A DNA stretch of 64,000 nucleotides from Ruminococcus sp. (GTDB taxonomy: Bacteria; Bacillota; Clostridia; Oscillospirales; Ruminococcaceae). Below, piece by piece: positions 11,501 through 19,745 of the stretch. The notes below the pieces were generated by a model. The model had not been told where the DNA came from. It saw nothing but the letters and a program-made list of their open reading frames with translations, and ran no database searches. The position numbers and the translations under genes were made by a program. Location of the stretch: positions 37,142 to 101,141 of the forward strand of contig NZ_JAILMR010000052.1 of NCBI RefSeq assembly GCF_024692365.1, read 5' to 3'. Each line of letters begins with the position of its first letter. Position 1 is the first letter of the stretch.

Positions 11501-13155
11501 CCTTGATACTGCGACCCTTGTCCTGTAAAAACAAATACTGTTTTTTTCTGTCTGCTGATATGTTCAGAGGGTATCTTTGAAGAAAGAGCATTTATCAGTT
11601 CATGATGATCCTTTCCGAATACAAGTGAACGTTCAGGCGCACAATATCTGGTGATATTGTAACTGTATGATAAGTCGGTCAGATTGCAGTCAGGATTCTG
11701 TTCAAGAAAATCTTTCAGAGCAGATGCCTGTCTTTCAATACCCTTGCAATCAGTGGAAGCAATAACGAATGGATATATCTCCATTGCTCTGCCTTTCTGC
11801 TGTTCGCAACTGTATTCCTGCATAACGATATGACTGTTTGTTCCCGAAAGTCCGAAAGAACTTACACACGCAATTCTTGGTTTTCCGTCATCTGTTTCCC
11901 AATCTGTCAGGCAATCAGCGACTTTTAAGGGTATGCCAGACCAATCCACATATGCAGATGGCGTATCAAAATGCAGGCTTGCAGGTATTTTTTTATGCTC
12001 AAGCATAAGGGAAACTTTTATCACTCCGGCGATACCTGCACTTCCCTCCAGATGTCCTAAATTGGTCTTTACCGAGCCAATATATAGCGGTCTGGTTCTC
12101 GTTGCCGAAAGCTGATGTGCAATTGCATTAATTTCAATAGGATCTCCGACAGATGTTCCTGTCCCGTGTGTTTCGATGTAGCCTATATCCGCAGACTCAA
12201 TTCCGCTTTTTTTCCATGCGTGAGAAAGTAGTTCTTCCTGAGCTGTACCGTTTGGTGCAGTCAGGCTTGTACTTTCGCCGTCTTGATTTACATCTGAGCC
12301 TATGATAAGACTATGAATTGTATCCCGGTCATGTTCGGCATCAGAAAGATTTTTCAGTAAAACTGCACCTACACCTTCTCCGCGGACAGTACCGTCCGCA
12401 TTTTTATCAAAAGCACGTATAATACCGCTTTCAGACAAAATGCCCAGCCCAGCGATCTTTTTGGTGATTTCCGGAGAAAACATAATATTCACACCACAGA
12501 CAAGCGCCATATCGCAGGCGTTGTCTTTAAGATACTTCACAGCCGTATCTATTGCCACTGCAGAAGATGAGCAAGCTGTATCAATGGAAAGTGAAGGTCC
12601 TCTGAGCCCGAAGAAATATGATATCCTGCCAGAGAGGAAAGAATGTGACATACCTGTGATATTCATATTTTCCTCAATCCTGAGCATATTTTCATAGCCG
12701 AAATCATTCTGCACCGCGCCAACAAACACTCCGACACGTTTATTTTTTAGCATATCAACAGAATAACCTGCATTTTCAAATGCTTCCCAGCACACCTCCA
12801 GCAGTATTCTCTGCTGGGGGTCAAGATACGCTGCTTCATCAGGCAGAATACGGAACAGACGGTTATCAAATTCCCTGATATCCTCTTTCAGGAACCCGCC
12901 GTATTTTAGACGGGGATCTTTCAGAAGTTCTTCTTTTCCATATTCATTCCAACGCTTTTCAGGTATTTCGCAGATACCGCACTTTCCTGATTCCAGAAGC
13001 TTCCAGTAATCATCAGTATTCCGTACACCGCCCGGAAAACGGCAAGCCATTCCGATAACAGCAACAGGTCCACTTCTGTTAGAATCTTTTAGCTGTTCTT
13101 TCAGATGCCGTATTTCCAGGAGTGCTTTTTTTATCAGTTCTTTATCATTCTGCAT
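5527..13155 (-). CDS. Hybrid PKS-NRPS: KS-AT-ACP-Cy-A-PCP-TubC-Cy
   Basis: This is a 2542-residue megasynthase (numbers below use this start). It opens with a helical, charged docking-like segment (1-25), then KS (about 30-450; Cys195 in DTACSSS, His in ETHGTGT and NLGH), AT (Ser629 in GHSIGE; RPFH at 728-731 indicates malonyl-CoA), and ACP (Ser943 in GLDSI). No KR, DH, ER or C-MT was seen, so the ketide should stay a beta-ketone. The first Cy has DFMIADAMS (DxxxxDxxS) and TPQV. The A domain has DLSVYDIFG, WNSVP and ATEASIW, suggesting cysteine. A PCP follows with Ser1987 in LGVSSVDM, where the usual Asp is replaced. An internal TubC-like segment (about 2055-2105) and a last Cy (DCMLLDGWS) complete the protein. 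Start ATG 13155 has AAAGGA 7 bases upstream; ATG 13194 overlaps the previous gene and has no such site. Confidence 0.93.
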   Translation of the reverse strand: MQNDKELIKKALLEIRHLKEQLKDSNRSGPVAVIGMACRFPGGVRNTDDYWKLLESGKCGICEIPEKRWNEYGKEELLKDPRLKYGGFLKEDIREFDNRLFRILPDEAAYLDPQQRILLEVCWEAFENAGYSVDMLKNKRVGVFVGAVQNDFGYENMLRIEENMNITGMSHSFLSGRISYFFGLRGPSLSIDTACSSSAVAIDTAVKYLKDNACDMALVCGVNIMFSPEITKKIAGLGILSESGIIRAFDKNADGTVRGEGVGAVLLKNLSDAEHDRDTIHSLIIGSDVNQDGESTSLTAPNGTAQEELLSHAWKKSGIESADIGYIETHGTGTSVGDPIEINAIAHQLSATRTRPLYIGSVKTNLGHLEGSAGIAGVIKVSLMLEHKKIPASLHFDTPSAYVDWSGIPLKVADCLTDWETDDGKPRIACVSSFGLSGTNSHIVMQEYSCEQQKGRAMEIYPFVIASTDCKGIERQASALKDFLEQNPDCNLTDLSYSYNITRYCAPERSLVFGKDHHELINALSSKIPSEHISRQKKTVFVFTGQGSQYQGMCEGYYQENDTFRRNFDRCAELFAPYLQADLRDIIFSDKFDLQQTCYTQPAIFAVQYALVQMIRESGITPDEVIGHSIGEYAAACTAGVFSLEDAVKLVSARGRIIQDNSPEGRMLAVSAERQKTEKIITSIEDIYISASNSPMQTVVAGSIEAIEKAEKLCKENQIHTVMLRTTRPFHTPFMQQASEKFSRICETVTFRKPYVRMLSSVTANYENDAVAQASYWAKQILSEVRFNESIQAVGSLEEAVFLEIGSLPILSGLISAVADGAADCFCIGKKNADMAHVILTISSLFASGASVDLNKIYTGYVPRKDRIPNYCFAPNVIPYIHTFRNEDCTETTIVRTVNETVPENKQAEISPKNVRELLAELIGIDANELDENAELVSIGLDSISAVNVLRKINMTFGIHMTLSEMFRARTTKGLIKAVFEKDPNVLEKETIISEKLTINEAERYESFPLNEVQYAYWAGRDNPRALLSGSACCAYFEADVDDLDEVRFIEAVRIMEERHDMLRCRITDDAVQYIAKEIDPNVTVYDMTDKDVSCLDEIRKEMSHKILPLNAPLYEIRLSRLGGGKYRIHFLIDFMIADAMSLFIFKNELNRIYRGEVLEPLNVTYRDYELYCQNSKTIIEKAAEDEAFWLAKAEHFPDAPQLPFDRSKFADNSHREFVRRRMNMTRQEWKSFSDNAAKYGLTPSSALFALYSEVLSAYGGGSSFAVMLTVFRRHDVGPDTEKMIGDFTKLALVEVNRRQVSIAENAEILQQTMLENISHCEYSALKFTDVLRKKSGEDKLYPVIFTSAVGLEEDDQNDTDIMSKMRSIVSSTPQVCLDHQVFFENGTLVLSWDSLDEAFRKGVPDAMFEVYCTLVRSAASDGSFFETVLCDLRPEYQKAEHDSANATEYSYPKKLLHSGFIENAKRHPEKTALICDGRTYTYRELDRYADRVAETLLNAGASVHDRILVDLPKSFEQIGVVFGILKAGCIYVPLTYGQPASRTERVAEKAKPFCIISDKVSECTSVRQILLSDIPKTWNREILVPTDPEDGAYIIYTSGSTGQPKGVYITHCSAMNTIQDVNRRYKIGEDDRAFAVSSLSFDLSVYDIFGMLSVGGAIVMPTEEQRIDPKIQYQLVTEYNVTIWNSVPTIMDIFADHLLKRDLTCSIRKVILSGDWIPMELPEKLKKVLPFSTLTSMGGATEASIWSNYFDVTDSLEGWTSVPYGYPLANQKFYILDEFGRRCPDNTTGKLYIAGDGLAKGYYNEPELTDSAFRFHNSVGKRLYDTGDHGCYHSGGCIEFLGRTDGQVKINGYRVETAEIESAVRKCGITERVAAVPVGRKTKRLAVFIETEKSPDSAMIIKQLSKYLPHYFIPEAVVNITKFPLTANGKFDRKKLAEIYENTRVVSVNSKENTGSRSAVLNTIAEILGISQIDPDDSFGRLGVSSVDMIRLADELEHTYGIRPSVSKMLSYHAISELAEFFDSAEQKIEKQETRSGIRREVIRTNVESQTVEISPLEKYQKRGITLYAENGALRFRAEKGAMTEEIRLELKQEKACILEYLEEQENKKRAMTEYISKNAYPLTPIQKAYLLGRSEDYELGGTSAHYYTELVWEDADVQKLENAVNSLIDSHDMLRTVVLEDGRQMMLESVPYYKIQYRNISEKELRTIRGDWKEKIYEVGKWPMFDVFVSKLPDGRSIVHFSFDCMLLDGWSANMMIHQIYELYQGKTIDVPEYTFCEYVTNKDEWQKNKDYVRNAEEYWEHHAEELPTAPSLPYKLNFSEVTKPHFSRLRYELSEKQTLCLNEHLRKYSATASAVICTAYMRVLSICGGSEDFSLNLTVYNRLPLNREVKKLLGDFTNVTAVAYHRDSQGSFLREMNAVREELIQAVEHRTYNGLDILKKLSGGDPFKAVLPVVFTSELFGSLDEEDTSELFRKTKELYAVSQTPQVSLDHQALVRNGRLVLIWDYVTELFTDEIINEMFSRYTQLVENLADAESWEEM

Positions 13156-13183
13156 AAGGATTCCTTTCTGGGATAAAAACAGA

Positions 13184-16100
13184 TCAGGCTTCATGATCCG
13201 CGATCAGTCTGCAAACTTCTTTTGCGTTTTCAGGATCTTCCACACAGCTGTAATGGTCTCCTGCAATATCGGTGATATGTAGATCACCAATGCAAAGTTC
13301 GCTCCAATAACTGATATTCTTATCTTTGCTGTAAAATATATTTGAGTTATCTCTTGCATTCAGGAAACGGATATCGCCGAAATAGGACTCCATATCTCCG
13401 TTGCAGCAACGGATAGTCTGACAATAGGATTTAAAGACTCCTTCCAGCATAGCGGCTGAAAGCTGTTCTCCGGTATTTCGCGAACCGATCTCTGTATACA
13501 TACGGAAACGTTCATGAAAATCCATATCAGCGAGTTGTTTCAAGCCTTTAGCGAAACCGTCGCAGCCGTCCATTTTCTCCAGAACAGTATAAAGGGGGGC
13601 GGGAATTTTTCCGAAAGAAGAGATAAGTTCCATAAACAATGCTTCAAGGTCGGGTTGCTGTGAATCAGCAAAACAGTCCAAGTCATTCAGTGCAATACTG
13701 AAATTCGGCAGGAACATTAATTCTATCATAAGCCTATCTTCTATGTTCCATGGCACGGTCTGTGAGTCAATAAGGATAATATCTGCGATCTCCTTACCTT
13801 GTTCGACAAGGCGGTTTGCACACTGAGTTGCAAGCCAGCCGCCGAAGCAGTAACCGATCAGCTGTATCTGCTGTGCACCGGTTTCCAGTATTATCTGTGT
13901 ATAGTCGTCAGCAAGCTGCTGAATAGCGCTTTCTCTGTCCATCTGATAATATTTATCAGCATCGCCGAGCGCAATAGTAAGAACATCGCCTTTCTGCTGT
14001 TTTACAAGTCCTTCCACAACGTATTTGAGTGAATTCATTGTACCGAATGCTGCATGAAATACAACACGAAGCGGACCATTCCCCGCTTTATAAAGTGTGG
14101 ATGCACCGATATGTGCTAAAGCTTCGGTACTGCTTTCATTATTTTCTGGTACATCGCCCCGTTTTTCGGCTACGAATTCAGATAACTCCTGAATATTCGG
14201 ATGATTCAGCATAAACCTTAGCAATGTATCAAATGGAACATCTTTCAGTATCCTGTCACGGATACCGCCTGTAGCCTGTGCAAGTATCAGGGAATCTGCA
14301 CCATAGTCATAGAAGCTGTCGTGCAGACCTAGATTTTTTAAACCAAATCCACCTAGAATTTCAGCGAGTTCTTTTTGCAATGCATTCATATCCACAGAAA
14401 CTGTATCATTGTGTTCTGTACCTTTTCCTGTCGATGACAAAATCCTTTGTTCAGCAATGCGCCTTAAAGTCTTATTATCTGTTTTCCCGTTTACTGTGAC
14501 CGGAATTTTATCGAGCATCATGAAAATAGACGGTATCATATATGAAGCAAGATTTTCCCGTATTTTGGATATAATATCACTGCTGTTGATATTCTGACGT
14601 GTAGTCTTGAACTGTTTGATATAAAGTTCCAGACCGAATACACCGAGCTCATCACCCGGAGCAGGAAGAACTTTTACAGAAGAATCAGTATCTGTTTCAT
14701 TCAGCAGGCTAACCCATTCCGAAGAATTTATAAATGCCTTGTTTTTTCTTAATTCATCCTGGGGCGGTGTCATCAGGAATCCCTGAGACGCAAGTATCCA
14801 AGCTTCTTCCCTTACAGGTTCGGTAAACAGGAAGTAGCCACAGGGACGTACAAGCCGTTTCACCTGCTGTAAGCTGTAGCGAATATCCTTGGCATTTTCA
14901 AGCACACCTACAGCAATTACAATATCAAAAGAGTTCTCCTCAAAACCTTGTTCGGAAATATCATTATCGATATTCAGAACTGAGAATCTCACATTCGGTA
15001 CACCTTCAAATTTAGCTTGTGCCAGTGGCAGAAAATGGCTGTTAATATCGGTAACATAATATGTAAACTCTCTGTCGGCAAGGGCTTTTGTTACACGCAG
15101 TGCCGTTGCACAGGTACCTGCGCCGATTTCAAGTATACGGAGCGGTCTGCCAAGTTCAGATGCATTTCTGACGAATTCACAGATGCAGTTGTTCAGATAA
15201 ACAGATATTTTATTATGGATATACATATCAGATACGACATCGGTTTTGCCGTCAGGATAGAGCAATTTAACAGGGTCAGTTTCGCCTGAAAGCAGACCAT
15301 TCAGCGACATGGCAGAATTACGGATATACTCAAAGAATTCTGATGAGCCCATTTCTGCAAGCCAGTTTTTTCCAAGTTTATCCCATTCGTTTCTAATTTC
15401 AGTTTTTGAAATTCCTGTATCACAGAATATATAGTTGCCGTTCTCTTCTTTGAGATATGTTTCTTTTTCAAGTAATGCAATCCAATAATTGACCAGCCAT
15501 TTATGTTTTTCCAGTATTTTTTCAGAAGCATTTATATCCGCAATTGTGAAACTTTTTTTCCCGCCAACAGCATCACGCAGAGCATTTGACATCGCGGTAT
15601 AAAGCAGTTTATTTTCCTGTTTCATGACCTTTCCTACTTTGGCAGTATCCACATTTTTCATAACAGAACGGGCTTCAACTTCAATATTCTCTGCGAGTGC
15701 AGCGCATTCCGCGTGAGAAGATCTCTTCTGATTATCATCTGCAAAGGCAGGTTCATAGAAGCATATTATAGCGCGTTCTTTTTCTGACCCGTGATATACT
15801 ACGGAACAATTAGCAGTTAATCCCGAACGACTGACAGCACTTTCGATTTCGCCGAGTTCGATCCTGTGACCGTTGAATTTGATCTGAGAATCAGCTCTTC
15901 CCAGAAATTCGATTTCTCCATTAATATGATATTTTCCTATATCACCGGTTTTGTACATCATTTTTCCGGTAACGGGGTCTTTTATAAATTGAAGATCGGT
16001 TCTTGCTTTATCATGATAATAACAATCCGCCAGACCATCACCAAGAATAAATATATCTCCTTTTACGCCTACAGGACGGTCATGCAGTCTGCTGTCAAGT

Positions 16101-18646
16101 ATGCGGAACTGCTGATTTGCCAGCGGCAGACCGTAAGGAATACTTGCAAAACCTTCTGAAATTCCGTTATAGTCATGATATATAGACCAGATGGAAGCTT
16201 CTGTCGCACCGCCCAAACTTACGACCTGTGCCTTTTCAGAATAAGAAAGGATCTTGTCAGGCAGATTCAGCGGGATCCAGTCACCTGAAAGCAATACAAG
16301 CCGTAAGGATGAAATATCAGGTTTTTGTGTTTCATGGTCAAGATAAACAGTTATCATGTTTAACAGTGAGGGTACACTGTTCCATACAGTAATATGTTCT
16401 CTCTGGATCAGACCTGCAAGATATTCAGGTTCTTTTTTTCTGCTGTCTTCGGGATATACAACAGTGCCACCGACGGAAAGCAAACCAAAAATATCAAATA
16501 CCGAAAGGTCAAAACTCAACTGCGATACACCAAGCACGCTGTCATTCGAAGTGATATTATATCTGCGGATAATATCTTCGATAGTATTGACACACGCTTT
16601 ATGTGAAATAGCAACACCTTTTGGTTCACCTGTTGAACCGGAAGTGAAAATAATATAAGCAAGACTTTCAGGCTTAGCCGGGCATTCTTTCGTGAGAGGT
16701 ACACTTTTACCATCTGCATCAGCATATATTTTTGCAACATTTTCGGGATATGCGGTTTCGTCATTTTCCAGAGTTATCACAAGCCGTATATCCGCCTGTT
16801 TTATTATACTGCTGATACGGTTTGCACCCTGTTCGGTAGAAATAGGAACATAAATTCCTCCGGCGGACAGTATTGCAAGTGCCGCAGCGGGCTGATAAAC
16901 AGATTTCTTAACAGTGATGCCTACGGTATCCCCTGCCTGTATGCCATTTTCCATAAGTGCATTATATATCTTTCCTGCAATTTGCATCAGTTCAGAATAA
17001 GTATAGAATTCATCACCTGCAACCACGGCAGTTTTATCAGGATACTTTTCTGCTGTATGCAGTATCGGTGTATGAAGCAGATGAACAGGAAGAGTCAAGG
17101 CAGTATCATTTGCTTTTGTAAAGATCTCTTTCTGATAATCAGGGAATCTCCGTTTTGAAACTGTTTCAGGATCAATTTGGTTCGCCATAGACTGAAGCAT
17201 TTCGCTGAACAGAGTGAACATATCATCTATCATAGCGTCTTTGAACACACCTCGGCGGACATCCCAGTTGACCTGCATTCCGAAACTGCCGTCCATGACC
17301 TGACAATCAATAAATACTTGTGGTGTCTGGCTGATGCCGATACCTGATAACATCCCGCTTACGGATTCGTTTTCCATCGATGAAAGCAAACCGACCGCAC
17401 TGGTGAAAACATATGGCATCGAAGCCGCTGCGCTTCCCTTTTTATTTGCGATCTCTCTCATAAACGCTACACCTGAATACAGGTTGTGATCCATATCTTC
17501 AAACAGACGCATATTGGTACGCTTGACATTTTCGATAAAAGGATCATCATTGTCAAGATCAATATCCAGCAAAGTCAGCGATGTAAAATCACCGATAACC
17601 TTTCCGATATTTTTATGCAGAGGCTGTCGGTTGAGCATAGTAAGATTGATACTGAAGCGCTTGTTTTCACTGTAACAGCTCAATGTATGTGCATAAGCCA
17701 TCAGCACCAGAACAGTCGGGGTAACATTGTACTGATAAGCAAAATTCTTGATATTTTCCCAGCGTTCGGGTGAAAGCTGCAAAAATTTTCTGTCAAAGCG
17801 AACTTCCTTTTCAGCAGAATAAGGTTCAGTTTCGATCTGCGGACACATAGGAAAATCGTCCATTCTGCTGAGCCAGTAATGTCTGTCACGTTCGCAGGCA
17901 GCACTTTCCTTGAGTTCTTTTTCTGCGATCACATAATCACGGAAGCTTACGTCAGGTTCAGAAATTTCGCTTATCCTTCCAAAATACAATTCTTCAAACT
18001 GATGAAGAAGCATCCAGATGCTAGTCCAGTCTGCAATTATAAATTCAATTGAAAAATGCATAACAGCGCCGTTTTCATAATTTGAAACACCTACTGCAAA
18101 ATATGGCCAGCTACCTACTTTAAACTGCTCATGTCCCATCTGTTCCATAATTTTTTCAGCAGGGGTATCCTGATGATCTGTCACATAAAAATGCGGAGCA
18201 CTTTCCATTATCTGCTGATAGCCTTCTTCATGAATAACAGTTCTAAGCATTTCATGACGTGCGATCAGATAGTTCCAGATCTCTTCTGTTCTGTTTACAT
18301 CAAGGCTGTCATAGTTCAGCTGTAAGTAGATATGACAAGCCACACCTCCATAATCAAACAGGTTGCTTCTGCCCATCAGATAGGACTGCTGAACATCAGT
18401 CAGAACAAAAGGCTCAAACCGTTCGTTGATATTTTCTTTCAGAGTGACTTTTCTTTTTTCGGGGTCAAGGAGTTCGAGAAGTTCACTTTTTAACTGCTTG
18501 AGTTCAGCCAGATCCTCGGACACAAGCGCACCGGTATTGGCTTTGAATTTGATCTTGTCATTTTCTTTCCAGAGAGAAACGCCTTTTTTTTCAAGTTTTT
18601 CTATCAAGGTCAGAGCCTTGCTGTAATTATCTGCCATATTGATCAT
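13184..18646 (-). CDS. Terminating NRPS, PchF-like: TubC-Cy-A-MT-PCP-TE
   Basis: The 1820-residue protein matches pyochelin synthetase PchF in length and order. The N-terminal TubC docking domain is at about 10-62. The Cy domain (about 78-490) has EFIIADWTS at 201-209, so the first Asp of DxxxxDxxS is Glu; TPQVFIDCQ is intact. The A domain has FTSGSTGEPKG near 667-677, with FDLSVFDIF, VWNSVP, LLSGDW and LGGATEASIW indicating cysteine. A methyltransferase is embedded at about 965-1355 with an intact SAM loop EIGAGT (1173-1178). The A10 motif is near 1383-1390, the PCP Ser is 1452 (YGADSL), and a C-terminal TE has GYCFGG, with Cys1600 where Ser is usual. It should add and cyclise the last cysteine, N-methylate the reduced ring and release the product. 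ATG 18646 or 18637 are both possible starts; both overlap the reductase gene. Confidence 0.93.
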   Translation of the reverse strand: MINMADNYSKALTLIEKLEKKGVSLWKENDKIKFKANTGALVSEDLAELKQLKSELLELLDPEKRKVTLKENINERFEPFVLTDVQQSYLMGRSNLFDYGGVACHIYLQLNYDSLDVNRTEEIWNYLIARHEMLRTVIHEEGYQQIMESAPHFYVTDHQDTPAEKIMEQMGHEQFKVGSWPYFAVGVSNYENGAVMHFSIEFIIADWTSIWMLLHQFEELYFGRISEISEPDVSFRDYVIAEKELKESAACERDRHYWLSRMDDFPMCPQIETEPYSAEKEVRFDRKFLQLSPERWENIKNFAYQYNVTPTVLVLMAYAHTLSCYSENKRFSINLTMLNRQPLHKNIGKVIGDFTSLTLLDIDLDNDDPFIENVKRTNMRLFEDMDHNLYSGVAFMREIANKKGSAAASMPYVFTSAVGLLSSMENESVSGMLSGIGISQTPQVFIDCQVMDGSFGMQVNWDVRRGVFKDAMIDDMFTLFSEMLQSMANQIDPETVSKRRFPDYQKEIFTKANDTALTLPVHLLHTPILHTAEKYPDKTAVVAGDEFYTYSELMQIAGKIYNALMENGIQAGDTVGITVKKSVYQPAAALAILSAGGIYVPISTEQGANRISSIIKQADIRLVITLENDETAYPENVAKIYADADGKSVPLTKECPAKPESLAYIIFTSGSTGEPKGVAISHKACVNTIEDIIRRYNITSNDSVLGVSQLSFDLSVFDIFGLLSVGGTVVYPEDSRKKEPEYLAGLIQREHITVWNSVPSLLNMITVYLDHETQKPDISSLRLVLLSGDWIPLNLPDKILSYSEKAQVVSLGGATEASIWSIYHDYNGISEGFASIPYGLPLANQQFRILDSRLHDRPVGVKGDIFILGDGLADCYYHDKARTDLQFIKDPVTGKMMYKTGDIGKYHINGEIEFLGRADSQIKFNGHRIELGEIESAVSRSGLTANCSVVYHGSEKERAIICFYEPAFADDNQKRSSHAECAALAENIEVEARSVMKNVDTAKVGKVMKQENKLLYTAMSNALRDAVGGKKSFTIADINASEKILEKHKWLVNYWIALLEKETYLKEENGNYIFCDTGISKTEIRNEWDKLGKNWLAEMGSSEFFEYIRNSAMSLNGLLSGETDPVKLLYPDGKTDVVSDMYIHNKISVYLNNCICEFVRNASELGRPLRILEIGAGTCATALRVTKALADREFTYYVTDINSHFLPLAQAKFEGVPNVRFSVLNIDNDISEQGFEENSFDIVIAVGVLENAKDIRYSLQQVKRLVRPCGYFLFTEPVREEAWILASQGFLMTPPQDELRKNKAFINSSEWVSLLNETDTDSSVKVLPAPGDELGVFGLELYIKQFKTTRQNINSSDIISKIRENLASYMIPSIFMMLDKIPVTVNGKTDNKTLRRIAEQRILSSTGKGTEHNDTVSVDMNALQKELAEILGGFGLKNLGLHDSFYDYGADSLILAQATGGIRDRILKDVPFDTLLRFMLNHPNIQELSEFVAEKRGDVPENNESSTEALAHIGASTLYKAGNGPLRVVFHAAFGTMNSLKYVVEGLVKQQKGDVLTIALGDADKYYQMDRESAIQQLADDYTQIILETGAQQIQLIGYCFGGWLATQCANRLVEQGKEIADIILIDSQTVPWNIEDRLMIELMFLPNFSIALNDLDCFADSQQPDLEALFMELISSFGKIPAPLYTVLEKMDGCDGFAKGLKQLADMDFHERFRMYTEIGSRNTGEQLSAAMLEGVFKSYCQTIRCCNGDMESYFGDIRFLNARDNSNIFYSKDKNISYWSELCIGDLHITDIAGDHYSCVEDPENAKEVCRLIADHEA

Positions 18647-19745
18647 TCGCTCCTAAGTATGTTTTTTGTAAAGATCTTATCGTATCGGTGATATTTGTTT
18701 TTTCGGAATTTCCTGTTTTTATCAGTTCAGGGAATCCCAATGCAGAAGTAAGTGTTTGCCATATCTTGGCAGAATGTACTGTTTTGGTATAATAACTGCC
18801 GATATCAGCAGAAGTACCGCATTGACACATTCTCAGCATTTCACGAATATCTTTTGCAATCGCAGGTATCCACTGCGTCTGGAATACATTCAGAAAACTT
18901 TGTTCCTGTACATCAAATAGCCGTATACACTGTGAAGAAGCCATCTGTCCCTTCTCGGAAGCACTATCCGGCAATAGAATATTTTCATGCACAGGTACAA
19001 ACATCTGACCATACCAAACGACACCGCCCGTAGTATCCTCAAGGCAAAGACGTCCGTGCTCGGTCACAAGAGTTATCCGATGAAGATAATGCATAAAGTT
19101 ATCAGGATCATCGGGGGCAACCTCGTTCTGTATCTGCATCAGCGCAGTGATATCTCCGATAATAGCAGATGCGGCATCATAAGGATGAGATTCCTTGCTG
19201 ACCTGTTTTATCTCAAAAGGTCTCATAGACGGAAGAGCTTCGGAGAGTATCCTTATCAGAGGATATGTCACCTGCGATGCACCGCCAACATCCAAATAAA
19301 CAGGTTTTGAAACTCTGCAAATAGATTTTGCACTTTCAATAAAACAACGGACATTCGGCAGGAATTCATAAAGATCACCAACACGATAGAGTACATTATG
19401 CTTCTTAGCCGTTCGAATACAGCGCTCCGCATCTTTGAAATGAACCGGCTGTTCCTGAATGACATGGATACCACGTTCCAAAAGAGCAGCAGCAAGTTCT
19501 GTACCATTTCCGCCAAGCACACCCGATCTGACAACAACGCAGGCAAGCTGTATATCATCTTCCATTTCTTCAACAGAAGTATAGCATTTCACGCCGTAAG
19601 CTTCGGCACATTTTTTTGAACGTTCACTCCCGTTAGAAAGAATTCCGACAAATTCGATATCTTCCTGCATCATTCGCAAAGCTTCACAGTAAAATTGTCC
19701 GAAGGTAGTACCACATACTATCGCTTTTATTCTTTTATCAGCCAT
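18627..19745 (-). CDS. Thiazolinyl imide reductase (PchG/YbtU/Irp3-like, Gfo/Idh/MocA fold)
   Basis: The 372-residue protein begins KAIVCGTTFGQFYCEAL, the NADPH-binding Rossmann start characteristic of thiazolinyl imide reductases. It continues with VVVRSGVLGGNGTELA and IHVIQEQPVH, the family equivalent of the MocA-type EKP motif. PchG and YbtU reduce a thiazoline C=N on the carrier-bound intermediate to thiazolidine. Here the reduced ring would then be N-methylated by the MT domain of the next gene, as in pyochelin synthesis. Its ATG shares bases with the stop of the preceding gene (TAATG), and its 3' end overlaps the NRPS start, so the three genes are translationally coupled. Confidence 0.92.
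   Translation of the reverse strand: MADKRIKAIVCGTTFGQFYCEALRMMQEDIEFVGILSNGSERSKKCAEAYGVKCYTSVEEMEDDIQLACVVVRSGVLGGNGTELAAALLERGIHVIQEQPVHFKDAERCIRTAKKHNVLYRVGDLYEFLPNVRCFIESAKSICRVSKPVYLDVGGASQVTYPLIRILSEALPSMRPFEIKQVSKESHPYDAASAIIGDITALMQIQNEVAPDDPDNFMHYLHRITLVTEHGRLCLEDTTGGVVWYGQMFVPVHENILLPDSASEKGQMASSQCIRLFDVQEQSFLNVFQTQWIPAIAKDIREMLRMCQCGTSADIGSYYTKTVHSAKIWQTLTSALGFPELIKTGNSEKTNITDTIRSLQKTYLGANDQYGR

Noticed and set aside
5527..13155. Ketoreductase or C-methyltransferase domain in the PKS part, as in yersiniabactin HMWP1
   Set aside because: The distance from the AT to the ACP is too short, and no NADPH-binding or SAM motif is present between them.
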